Of a stretch of DNA of 64,000 nucleotides, positions 16,015-23,719 are shown piece after piece. The DNA is from an uncultured Fluviicola sp. (GTDB lineage Bacteria; Bacteroidota; Bacteroidia; Flavobacteriales_D; Crocinitomicaceae). Location: the NCBI RefSeq assembly GCF_902168135.1, contig NZ_CABHOL010000012.1, positions 57,978 through 121,977 on the forward strand. Direction: 5' to 3'. The notes under the pieces were generated by a model. It was given only the letters and a program-made list of their open reading frames with translations, was not told where the DNA came from and ran no database searches. The stretch's first letter is position 1; every line of letters begins with the position of its first letter. Position numbers and translations under genes: made by a program.

Positions 16015-17151
16015 ATGAATATCAGTTTACTAATACCACGTTCCGTACTCTATCCGACCATGGGTTTTGATATTGTTGACGGAATAAAGGAAAGTTTAAA
16101 AAAAGCGGGAGTCGAAGACCCCCGCTTAACTATTCATAATATCGGCGTTGCTGCACGTGAACAGGATGTTTTTGCCAGTTGTGAACAAGCTCTTATGAAT
16201 GGTACGGACATTGTTGTTGCATACATCAACCCGTCAACGGCGGAATATGTCCACGGACTGTTTGCAGCCAGTGATAAAATATTGCTGGTACTGGATAGCG
16301 GAATGCATTTCCTCCCACAAAACAAACTTTCCAATGCCTTTTTCATATCTATGGAAGGTATGCTTTGTTGCCGGGAAACTGCCAGTATTGCCGTAAAATC
16401 AGGATTTACTCACAACATCTTTACTTGCTCTTTTTACGATGCAGGGTACCGCGGTCCGCTCTCTTTCAGCAATGCGCTGGAAAACAATGGCGGGCAAGTA
16501 TCCTTCAACCATGTTACAGCGTTAAAACGGTCTGAATTTACTGTCGAACCTATAAAAGAACAGATTGCTCTTCGCGAAGGCCAGGGAATCCTTGCTGCTT
16601 TTTGCGGAGATATGGCCATGGATTTTTACGGATCTCTAGGAGAAATAAATCCTGATGGCAAAGCTGCTGTCTTCGGCTCTCCTTTTATGATCGAAGAAGT
16701 CTGGCTTGACAAGATCCCATATCCGGGACAGAAAATCACAGCAGTTTCTTCCTGGGCAAGATCACTGAAAAATTCTGAAAATGAAGAATTTAAACAAATA
16801 CTCAGCAAACCCGGAAAAGCAAATGTATTTTCGGTTATAGCCTGGGAAGCCGGAATATTGTTGTCCTATGTGATTTCAGGTCCGGTTGAATCCGTAATCG
16901 ATAGTTGGTCTTCTTGTGAATTCAACTCTCCGCGCGGTCATGTTCGGATGAATCCGGATACACATTACCTGGAATCTCCTGTTTATCAGTGCGAGGTTAC
17001 AGAGTCCGAAAATGGTTTCTGTAAGCTTGAGGTCGTTTCAGAGATTTCATCCGCCAATGAGGAAAGAGAACAGTTACTGAAGGAAATAAAAACGTATGGT
17101 GATCAAACTACCAATAGTTGGCACAATGCATACCCTTGCCTGGAATCATGA
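16015..17151 (+). CDS. Periplasmic-binding-protein-fold protein lacking a signal peptide
   Basis: 378 aa. The sequence follows type I periplasmic-binding proteins of the Leu/Ile/Val/amide group (Peripla_BP_6-like): an N-terminal LIPRSVLYPTMGFDIVDGIK segment, and a C-terminal SPRGHVRMNPDTHYLESPVY from about residue 305, a signature of these receptors. It starts directly at the first beta strand, with no signal peptide or lipobox, so it should stay in the cytoplasm, as AmiC-type ligand sensors do. No ABC permease or ATPase nearby. The stop overlaps the next gene's ATG (ATGA), giving translational coupling to the formyltransferase. Ligand unknown. Confidence 0.75.
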   Translation: MNISLLIPRSVLYPTMGFDIVDGIKESLKKAGVEDPRLTIHNIGVAAREQDVFASCEQALMNGTDIVVAYINPSTAEYVHGLFAASDKILLVLDSGMHFLPQNKLSNAFFISMEGMLCCRETASIAVKSGFTHNIFTCSFYDAGYRGPLSFSNALENNGGQVSFNHVTALKRSEFTVEPIKEQIALREGQGILAAFCGDMAMDFYGSLGEINPDGKAAVFGSPFMIEEVWLDKIPYPGQKITAVSSWARSLKNSENEEFKQILSKPGKANVFSVIAWEAGILLSYVISGPVESVIDSWSSCEFNSPRGHVRMNPDTHYLESPVYQCEVTESENGFCKLEVVSEISSANEEREQLLKEIKTYGDQTTNSWHNAYPCLES

Positions 17152-18071
17152 ATAAAGTAATCGTGTTTTGCAATAACAGAATGGCTATTCCAGCTCTCCA
17201 AACCATGGCACAAAATGGGGTTTTGGAGGGTATAGGCATTCCCGAAACCAATCATGAACTGGAACAGGAATGCCGCTATTTCTTCGAAAAAAGTACAGTT
17301 TCAATTCGAAAACTGGCACGAAAAACGTTGGAGGAAGATACTTTAAACTGGCTTGAAACCACAGAAGCATCCCATATTTTTTTGATGACTTTTCCGTGGA
17401 AGATTCCCGCTCAATTATTAGCTGCTTTTCCAAATAACTTTTTAAACTTTCACTATGGCCTTCTTCCTCAAATGAGAGGCGTAGACCCTATTTTTGAGAG
17501 TATTCGCAGAAAATGCAGTGAAACGGGGATAACCATTCACATTGTTACTCCGGAGATCGATAAAGGTCCCATTCTGATGACTCAAAAAATCTCATTGAAT
17601 AAAAACACCACTCATGGGGTGCTTTGCAATCAGATGGCGAACTTAAATGCACAGATGTCCCTGCAATTAATTCATCTTTTGCGTCAATCTCCTGTACTTG
17701 AAGGCCAGCAGCAATCGGAACAAGATGCGGCTTATTACAAACGTCCAGGGCTCAATGATGTAAAAATCAATTGGCAGACGATGGATAGTAGTTCTATCGA
17801 TGCGCTGACTCGTGCCTGCAACCCATGGAATAAAGGAGCATATACCAGTTATGGTCATTGGAACTTCCGCATTCTGGCAGTTTCGGATGCCGGGGAAACC
17901 AGTGATACCTCATCTCCGGGAACAATTTCCAAAGGAGATGACAATACACTTTTGGTACATTGTATAGACAATCGAAAACTTCACATCACAATCATACATT
18001 CCGACGAAGGGTACTTCGAAGGAAACAAATTATTTGAATTCGGAATAGTGCCGGGTAGTCGTCTTAACTAA
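17148..18071 (+). CDS. Formyltransferase-family protein (Fmt/ArnA-like)
   Basis: 307 aa. The start at 17148 overlaps the previous stop as ATGA; an upstream in-frame ATG lies inside that gene. The N-terminal formyl-transferase domain carries the catalytic set: N100 and H102 in NFHYGLLPQMRG, and D138 in EIDKGPIL. A C-terminal Fmt-like domain follows (about 200-305; ACNPWNKGAYTSYGHWNFRI). The family uses 10-formyl-tetrahydrofolate to formylate amines: Met-tRNA, UDP-aminosugars or amino acids. Divergence and context make a second Met-tRNA formyltransferase unlikely, so an aminosugar or small-molecule amine is more plausible (inference). Last gene of the tail-collar set. Confidence 0.85.
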   Translation: MNKVIVFCNNRMAIPALQTMAQNGVLEGIGIPETNHELEQECRYFFEKSTVSIRKLARKTLEEDTLNWLETTEASHIFLMTFPWKIPAQLLAAFPNNFLNFHYGLLPQMRGVDPIFESIRRKCSETGITIHIVTPEIDKGPILMTQKISLNKNTTHGVLCNQMANLNAQMSLQLIHLLRQSPVLEGQQQSEQDAAYYKRPGLNDVKINWQTMDSSSIDALTRACNPWNKGAYTSYGHWNFRILAVSDAGETSDTSSPGTISKGDDNTLLVHCIDNRKLHITIIHSDEGYFEGNKLFEFGIVPGSRLN

Positions 18072-18083
18072 ATTTATTTATTC

Positions 18084-18091
18084 TACCTTTG
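18084..18091 (+). promoter_or_regulatory. -7 box of the giant adhesin gene
   Basis: TACCTTTG, perfect TAnnTTTG, 29 nt before the adhesin ATG and just after the formyltransferase stop. It suggests the adhesin has its own transcript. No good -33 element. Confidence 0.4.
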
Positions 18092-18120
18092 GCCCTTAGC
18101 GTTAATCTAAATTAAATTCT

Positions 18121-21100
18121 ATGAACAAGCAAACTAACAAAATTAACATCGGGCTCATGCTCTTGTTTTGTCTCCTCTTTGGGATACAAAACAGATCACA
18201 AGCTCAGACCACACTGGCTCCGGGAGATATCCTCTTCACCAGTTACTCCGGAGTTGCAGTAGCCGGAGTTACACCGGATACGCTCTCATTTGTGCTGCTC
18301 ACACCAATCAGTGCAAATACGGTTATTTATTTTACCGACCGTGGATATCAAGGTGGTCCATGGCAAGCAAGTGGTTCTACTGAAGGAACTATCTCCTGGA
18401 CTTCCGGTTCAGCATTAGCCATTGGGCAGGAGGTTGAAATTGCAGGTTTCGGCGGAAGCGCAGCAAGAGTTGGCGGTGTTCCAAACGGAACAGTTGCCAT
18501 AATTGCAGGTGGAAACGGGATTACTGGTCTTTCACTTGGTAATGCAGGAGACCAGATCATTGCTTTCCAGGGAGGTGCAGGAGATCCTACCAGCGGAGCT
18601 GCTACCATGATCACCGGTATAACTTGGGCTGTTAGTTGTGGAACAACAACTACAACCTCATGGAATGGTGCAGGGTGCACTTACGGGCCTCAATCATCAC
18701 TAATTCCTCCTGGACTTAACGACGGAGTAAGTGCCTTCATGGTAGGATTGCCAGGTGCATCTCCGAACATTGACCATGCTAAATTCAATTGTACTGGAAC
18801 TCCATACAGTACTGTAAGCGCTCTAAGAAACGCTATCATGAACCTGGGTAACTGGACATCAGGAGGTTCTACAAACACCACTGTTATAAATATCCCCGGA
18901 GGTTGTACTTATTACGCAACTTGTACAAACCCAACAATCACTTTGCCTCCATCCAGTGTAGTTGTTTGTAATGCAGGTAATACAACTTTTAGCATTACAG
19001 CATCAGGTGCTACAACTTACCAATGGCAAGAAAACTCTGGTTCTGGATTTACAAACATTTCAAATGGAGGTGTTTACTCTAATGCCACGACCTCAACTCT
19101 TACAATTACAGGAGTTACTTCCGGAATGAACGGCTACCTTTACCGATGCGTTGCATTAGATGGTTCGTGTAGTACAACTTCTTCCCAGGCAACTCTTACA
19201 GTTTCTACTCCGTTAATTACTCCATCGTCACAAACCAATATTGCTTGTAATGGTGGATCTACAGGAGCAGCTAGTGTGAATCCTGCGACAGGTGGAACCG
19301 GAGGTTATACCTACAATTGGACACCAGGAAACCCAACGGGTGACGGAACGATTTCTGTAAGTGGCCTTAGCGCCGGATCCTGGACTTGTACTGTTACAGA
19401 TGCAAATGGGTGTACAGGTGTCAGAAATTTTACAATTACACAACCTACTGCCTTAAATCTCACAGCATCTTCTCAAACAAATGTTGCTTGTAACGGTGGG
19501 GCTAGCGGTGCCGCTAGTGTCAATACTGCAACAGGCGGGGCCGGTGGATATACTTATAACTGGACCCCGGGTAATCCAACCGGTGACGGAACAACATCCG
19601 TAACAGGACTTACTGCAGGAACATGGACTTGCACCGTAATGGATGCAAATGCTTGTACTTTTTCTGTGAACTTTACAGTCACTCAGCCACCGGCTTTATC
19701 TCTAACACCCGCTTCTCAAACAAATGTTTCTTGTAACGGAGGTGCGAACGGTGCAGCTAGTGTCAACACTGCAACAGGTGGTGCAGGTGGATATACTTAT
19801 AACTGGACTCCAGGTAACCCAACCGGTGACGGAACAACATCCGTAACAGGACTTACTGCAGGAACATGGACTTGCACCGTAATGGATGCGAATACTTGTA
19901 CTGCCTCTACCAATTTCACTATTACACAACCTGCAACAGCGGTTTCAGGATCAACAGTAGTTACAAACGTGGCTTGCTTCGGTGGAAATACAGGAGCAAT
20001 TAACCTTACTCCTACAGGTGGAACAGGGCCTTATACCTACAACTGGGTCAGCGGACCAACTACGGAAGACCGAACAAGTCTTACAGCTGGAACATATTCC
20101 GTAACAATCACAGATGCCAATGCATGTACGGGAACAGTTAATGCAACCGTAACGCAACCTGCAGCTCCGGTTTCAGGAACAACAGTGGTAACGAATGTAG
20201 CATGTTTCGGTGGAAATACCGGAGCAATCAACCTTACTCCTACCGGTGGAACAGGACCTTATACCTTTAACTGGGCAAGCGGACCAACAACCGAAGACAG
20301 AACAAGTCTTACCGCAGGAACATATTCTGTAACAATTACAGATGCCAATGCTTGTACAGGAACGGTTAACGTAACTGTAACGCAGCCTACAGCAGCTGTT
20401 TCAGGAACTACAGTAGTTACAAACGTAGCTTGTTTCGGTGGAAACACAGGTGCAATCAACCTTACTCCTACCGGCGGGGTTGGACCATATACATTTACCT
20501 GGGTCAGCGGACCAACTACGGAAGACCGAACAAGTCTTACAGCAGGAACATATTCTGTTACAATTACAGATGCTAATGCTTGTACGGGAACAGTTTCCGG
20601 AATAACAGTAACACAGCCAACGGCTATTTCTGTTACACCTGCTTCCCAAACAAATGTTTCTTGTTTCGGTGGATCAAACGGTGCAGCTTCTATCAATACT
20701 CCAACAGGTGGTGCCGGTGGTTACACTTACAACTGGACTCCAGGTACACCAACGGGTGACGGAACAGTTTCTGTAACGGGATTAACTGCAACAACTTGGA
20801 CATGTACTGTAACGGATGCAAACGGATGTGTTGCTTCACAAAATTTCACGGTGACTCAACCAACCGCTATTTCGGTGACTCCTGCTTCCCAAACAAATGT
20901 TTCTTGTTTCGGTGGATCAAACGGTGCAGCTTCTATCAATACTCCAACAGGTGGTGCCGGTAGTTACACTTACGACTGGACTCCGGGTACACCAACAGGT
21001 GACGGAACAGTTTCTGTAACGGGTCTTAGTGCCGGAACATGGACGTGCACTGTTACGGATGCAAACGGATGTGTTGCTTCACAAAATTTCACGGTGACTC

Positions 21101-23604
21101 AACCAACCGCTATTTCGGTGACTCCTGCTTCCCAAACAAATGTTTCTTGCTTCGGTGGATCAAACGGTGCAGCTTCTATCAATACTCCAACAGGTGGTGC
21201 AGGTGGATACACTTACGACTGGACTCCGGGAAATCCAACAGGTGACGGAACTACTTCTGTAACAGGACTAACAGCAGGAACATGGACTTGTACAGTAACA
21301 GATGCTAATTCATGTGTTGCTTCCGTAGATTTTACCGTTACACAACCAACGGCTCTTTCATTAACTGCGGCTTCTCAAACAAACATTTCCTGTAACGGAG
21401 GGGCAGACGGGGCTGCAACAGTAAATGCCGCAACAGGTGGTGCAGGTGGATACACTTACGACTGGACTCCGGGAAATCCAACAGGTGACGGAACTACTTC
21501 TGTAACAGGACTGACAGCAGGAACATGGACTTGTACAGTAACAGATGCTAATTCATGTGTTGCTTCCATAGATTTTACCGTTACACAACCAACGGCTATT
21601 TCATTAACTGCGGCTTCTCAAACAAACATTTCTTGTAACGGAGGTGCAGACGGGGCTGCAACAGTAAATGCCGCGACAGGTGGTGCAGGTGGATACACTT
21701 ACGACTGGACTCCGGGTAATCCAATCGGTGACGGAACTACTTCTGTAACAGGACTGACTGCAGGAACATGGACTTGTACAGTAACAGATGCAAACTCATG
21801 TGTTGCTTCTGTAAACTTTACAGTTACACAACCAACAGCGGTTTCATTAACTGCAGCTTCTCAAACAAACGTTTCCTGTAACGGAGGTGCAAACGGTGCC
21901 GCAGTGGTAAACCCTGCAACGGGTGGAACAGGTGCCTTTACCTATGACTGGACTCCGGGAACACCAACAGGTGATGGAACTACTTCTATTACAGGATTGA
22001 CAGCAGGTGCTTATTCGGTAACTGCAACAGATGTTAACGGATGTACAGCGACCGTTTCATTTACAATTACTGAACCTCCTGTATTAGCAATAACGGGCGC
22101 TTCACAAACGGAAGTTTCATGTAACGGTGGAGCAAACGGTACTGCAACAGTAACTGCAACTGGCGGAACTACAGGATACACATATTCCTGGACTCCTTCC
22201 GGGGGAACTGCTGCAACAGCAACAGGATTGACTGCCGGTTCATATACTGCAACGGTTACCGATGCTAACGGATGTACAGCTACTCAATCTTTTGTAATCA
22301 CAGAACCGACAGCCTTGGATCTTTCAAACAATTCACAGACAAATGTGCTTTGTAACGGTGGTTCTACAGGATCAGCAACAGTAACACCAACTGGTGGTAC
22401 CGGAACATATACTTATTCCTGGGCTCCTTCAGGAGGAACTGCTGCTACAGCAACAGGATTAGCAGCCGGAACTTATGTAGTAACAGTTACTGATGCGAAT
22501 GCATGCGAAAGTACTCAAGCTTTCACTATTACGGAATCTGCACCGATTACCAGCAGTTTCTCTCATACAGCTTGTGCTTCTTATACCTGGGGAACTCAAA
22601 CACATACAACAAGCGGGGTTTATACACAAGTATTTACAGCCACAAACGGATGTGATTCTACGGTAACTCTTACCTTAACTATCAGCCCAACACTTACAAA
22701 TACAGTTACTGAAAGCAGCTGTAATTCGTATATCTGGGCGCAAAACGGTATGACTTATACAACTTCCGGAATGTATGTTGATACTATCCCAAGTGTAGGC
22801 GGATGTGATTCAATCGTAACTTTAGATTTGACAATCACCACTCCTACAAGCTCAAGTTCATCTGAGTTTGCTTGCGGAACTTATACATGGGTTCAAAACG
22901 GAATGACTTATACTGCTTCTGGAGTTTATACGGATACCATTCCAAATGCTGCAGGTTGTGATTCAGTTATTACATTGAACCTGACAATCGGAGGTTCTAC
23001 TTCGACAGAATCAGTAACTGTTTGTGACAGCTATACATGGACACAAAACGGAACGACTTACACTGCTTCAGGAATTTACTCCGACACGCTGACTGATATG
23101 AACGGTTGTGATTCAATCTTTGTATTGAACCTGACTGTTACAGGTCTTCCTGTTGTTACTGCAACAGATAACGGAGATGCAACTATTACTGCGTCTACCG
23201 GATCTTCTTATCAGTGGATCAACTGTACGACAAATACTCCGATAGCAGGAGCAACGAGTCAAACATTTGCTGTGACAGCGAACGGAACTTATGCCGTAAT
23301 TGTTACCAATTCGGGAGTATGTTCGGATACATCTGACTGTGTTGTGATTGACAATGTAGGATTAGAGGAATTTGAATCAGCGTCTGTTCAGGTATCCCCT
23401 AACCCAACGGAGAATTTCGTGACTATTTCCATGACATTCAATCAGGCAAAACTGGTTATGACGGATGCTCAGGGGAAAACGGTTTATACCGGAGAAATCA
23501 CTAATGGAGAACAGGTCAACTTAGCTTCTTACGAAGACGGAGTTTACTTCTTATCCATTGAGACAGAAAACGGAAAAGTTCTAAAACGAATCGTTAAGAA
23601 TTAA
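18121..23604 (+). CDS. Giant SprB-repeat adhesin with type A T9SS sorting domain
   Basis: 1827 aa. Signal peptide at 1-29 (IGLMLLFCLLFGIQNRSQAQ). N-terminal domain to about 265 (PGDILFTSYSGVAVAG...), an Ig-like segment to about 360, then 14 SprB-type repeats (about 360-1475), each with C-N/F-GG, GGYTYNW or variants and TVTDANGC. Four repeats of another kind follow (about 1480-1670; C-Y-W ... SGVYTDT ... GCDS), and a type A T9SS sorting domain ends the protein (VSPNPTENFVTI ... GVYFLSIETENGKVLKRIVKN). Repeats of this kind occur in SprB, the motile gliding adhesin of Flavobacterium. Surface display by the T9SS is expected. High internal DNA identity favours length variation by recombination. 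Confidence 0.93.
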   Translation: MNKQTNKINIGLMLLFCLLFGIQNRSQAQTTLAPGDILFTSYSGVAVAGVTPDTLSFVLLTPISANTVIYFTDRGYQGGPWQASGSTEGTISWTSGSALAIGQEVEIAGFGGSAARVGGVPNGTVAIIAGGNGITGLSLGNAGDQIIAFQGGAGDPTSGAATMITGITWAVSCGTTTTTSWNGAGCTYGPQSSLIPPGLNDGVSAFMVGLPGASPNIDHAKFNCTGTPYSTVSALRNAIMNLGNWTSGGSTNTTVINIPGGCTYYATCTNPTITLPPSSVVVCNAGNTTFSITASGATTYQWQENSGSGFTNISNGGVYSNATTSTLTITGVTSGMNGYLYRCVALDGSCSTTSSQATLTVSTPLITPSSQTNIACNGGSTGAASVNPATGGTGGYTYNWTPGNPTGDGTISVSGLSAGSWTCTVTDANGCTGVRNFTITQPTALNLTASSQTNVACNGGASGAASVNTATGGAGGYTYNWTPGNPTGDGTTSVTGLTAGTWTCTVMDANACTFSVNFTVTQPPALSLTPASQTNVSCNGGANGAASVNTATGGAGGYTYNWTPGNPTGDGTTSVTGLTAGTWTCTVMDANTCTASTNFTITQPATAVSGSTVVTNVACFGGNTGAINLTPTGGTGPYTYNWVSGPTTEDRTSLTAGTYSVTITDANACTGTVNATVTQPAAPVSGTTVVTNVACFGGNTGAINLTPTGGTGPYTFNWASGPTTEDRTSLTAGTYSVTITDANACTGTVNVTVTQPTAAVSGTTVVTNVACFGGNTGAINLTPTGGVGPYTFTWVSGPTTEDRTSLTAGTYSVTITDANACTGTVSGITVTQPTAISVTPASQTNVSCFGGSNGAASINTPTGGAGGYTYNWTPGTPTGDGTVSVTGLTATTWTCTVTDANGCVASQNFTVTQPTAISVTPASQTNVSCFGGSNGAASINTPTGGAGSYTYDWTPGTPTGDGTVSVTGLSAGTWTCTVTDANGCVASQNFTVTQPTAISVTPASQTNVSCFGGSNGAASINTPTGGAGGYTYDWTPGNPTGDGTTSVTGLTAGTWTCTVTDANSCVASVDFTVTQPTALSLTAASQTNISCNGGADGAATVNAATGGAGGYTYDWTPGNPTGDGTTSVTGLTAGTWTCTVTDANSCVASIDFTVTQPTAISLTAASQTNISCNGGADGAATVNAATGGAGGYTYDWTPGNPIGDGTTSVTGLTAGTWTCTVTDANSCVASVNFTVTQPTAVSLTAASQTNVSCNGGANGAAVVNPATGGTGAFTYDWTPGTPTGDGTTSITGLTAGAYSVTATDVNGCTATVSFTITEPPVLAITGASQTEVSCNGGANGTATVTATGGTTGYTYSWTPSGGTAATATGLTAGSYTATVTDANGCTATQSFVITEPTALDLSNNSQTNVLCNGGSTGSATVTPTGGTGTYTYSWAPSGGTAATATGLAAGTYVVTVTDANACESTQAFTITESAPITSSFSHTACASYTWGTQTHTTSGVYTQVFTATNGCDSTVTLTLTISPTLTNTVTESSCNSYIWAQNGMTYTTSGMYVDTIPSVGGCDSIVTLDLTITTPTSSSSSEFACGTYTWVQNGMTYTASGVYTDTIPNAAGCDSVITLNLTIGGSTSTESVTVCDSYTWTQNGTTYTASGIYSDTLTDMNGCDSIFVLNLTVTGLPVVTATDNGDATITASTGSSYQWINCTTNTPIAGATSQTFAVTANGTYAVIVTNSGVCSDTSDCVVIDNVGLEEFESASVQVSPNPTENFVTISMTFNQAKLVMTDAQGKTVYTGEITNGEQVNLASYEDGVYFLSIETENGKVLKRIVKN
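19207..22540 (+). repeat. SprB tandem-repeat array within the adhesin gene
   Basis: About 14 units. Most are 243 bp (81 aa), starting near 19207, 19447, 19690, 20622, 20865, 21108, 21351, 21594 and 21837. Three are shorter, about 228 bp, starting near 19936, 20164 and 20392, with VVTNVACFGGNTGAINLTP. The last two (near 22080 and 22311) are also shortened. The units at 20622-21350 are nearly identical at DNA level over long stretches, as are those at 21351-21836, pointing to recent duplication. Confidence 0.9.
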
Positions 23605-23622
23605 AACCAAATACTACTTGGT

Positions 23623-23659
23623 TAAAAACGGCGGTCAAATTGACCGCCGTTTTTATTGG
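23623..23659 (+). terminator. Terminator of the giant adhesin gene
   Basis: Near-perfect hairpin: TAAAAACGGCGGTCAA and its complement around one A (23623-23655), with a T run in the right arm. Confidence 0.85.
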
Positions 23660-23719
23660 ATCTCTTTTTTTTAATCAACCAGGCTAACAACCAACAAATA
23701 AGTCTAATTTAGCATTGCT

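Noticed and set aside
17148..18071. Housekeeping methionyl-tRNA formyltransferase (fmt)
   Set aside because: The catalytic residues fit, but the surrounding sequence is divergent (NFHYGLLPQMRG) and it is coupled to a binding-protein-like gene, with no def or other translation gene nearby; kept as family-level call.
19228..20696. Long open frames on the strand opposite the SprB repeats
   Set aside because: They are shadows caused by repeat composition: cysteine- or valine-rich periodic peptides with no domain and no promoter.
19207..22540. CRISPR-like array because of regular near-identical repeats
   Set aside because: The repeats are 228-243 bp, in frame, and encode SprB-type protein modules; no 25-45 bp repeats with unique spacers and no cas genes.
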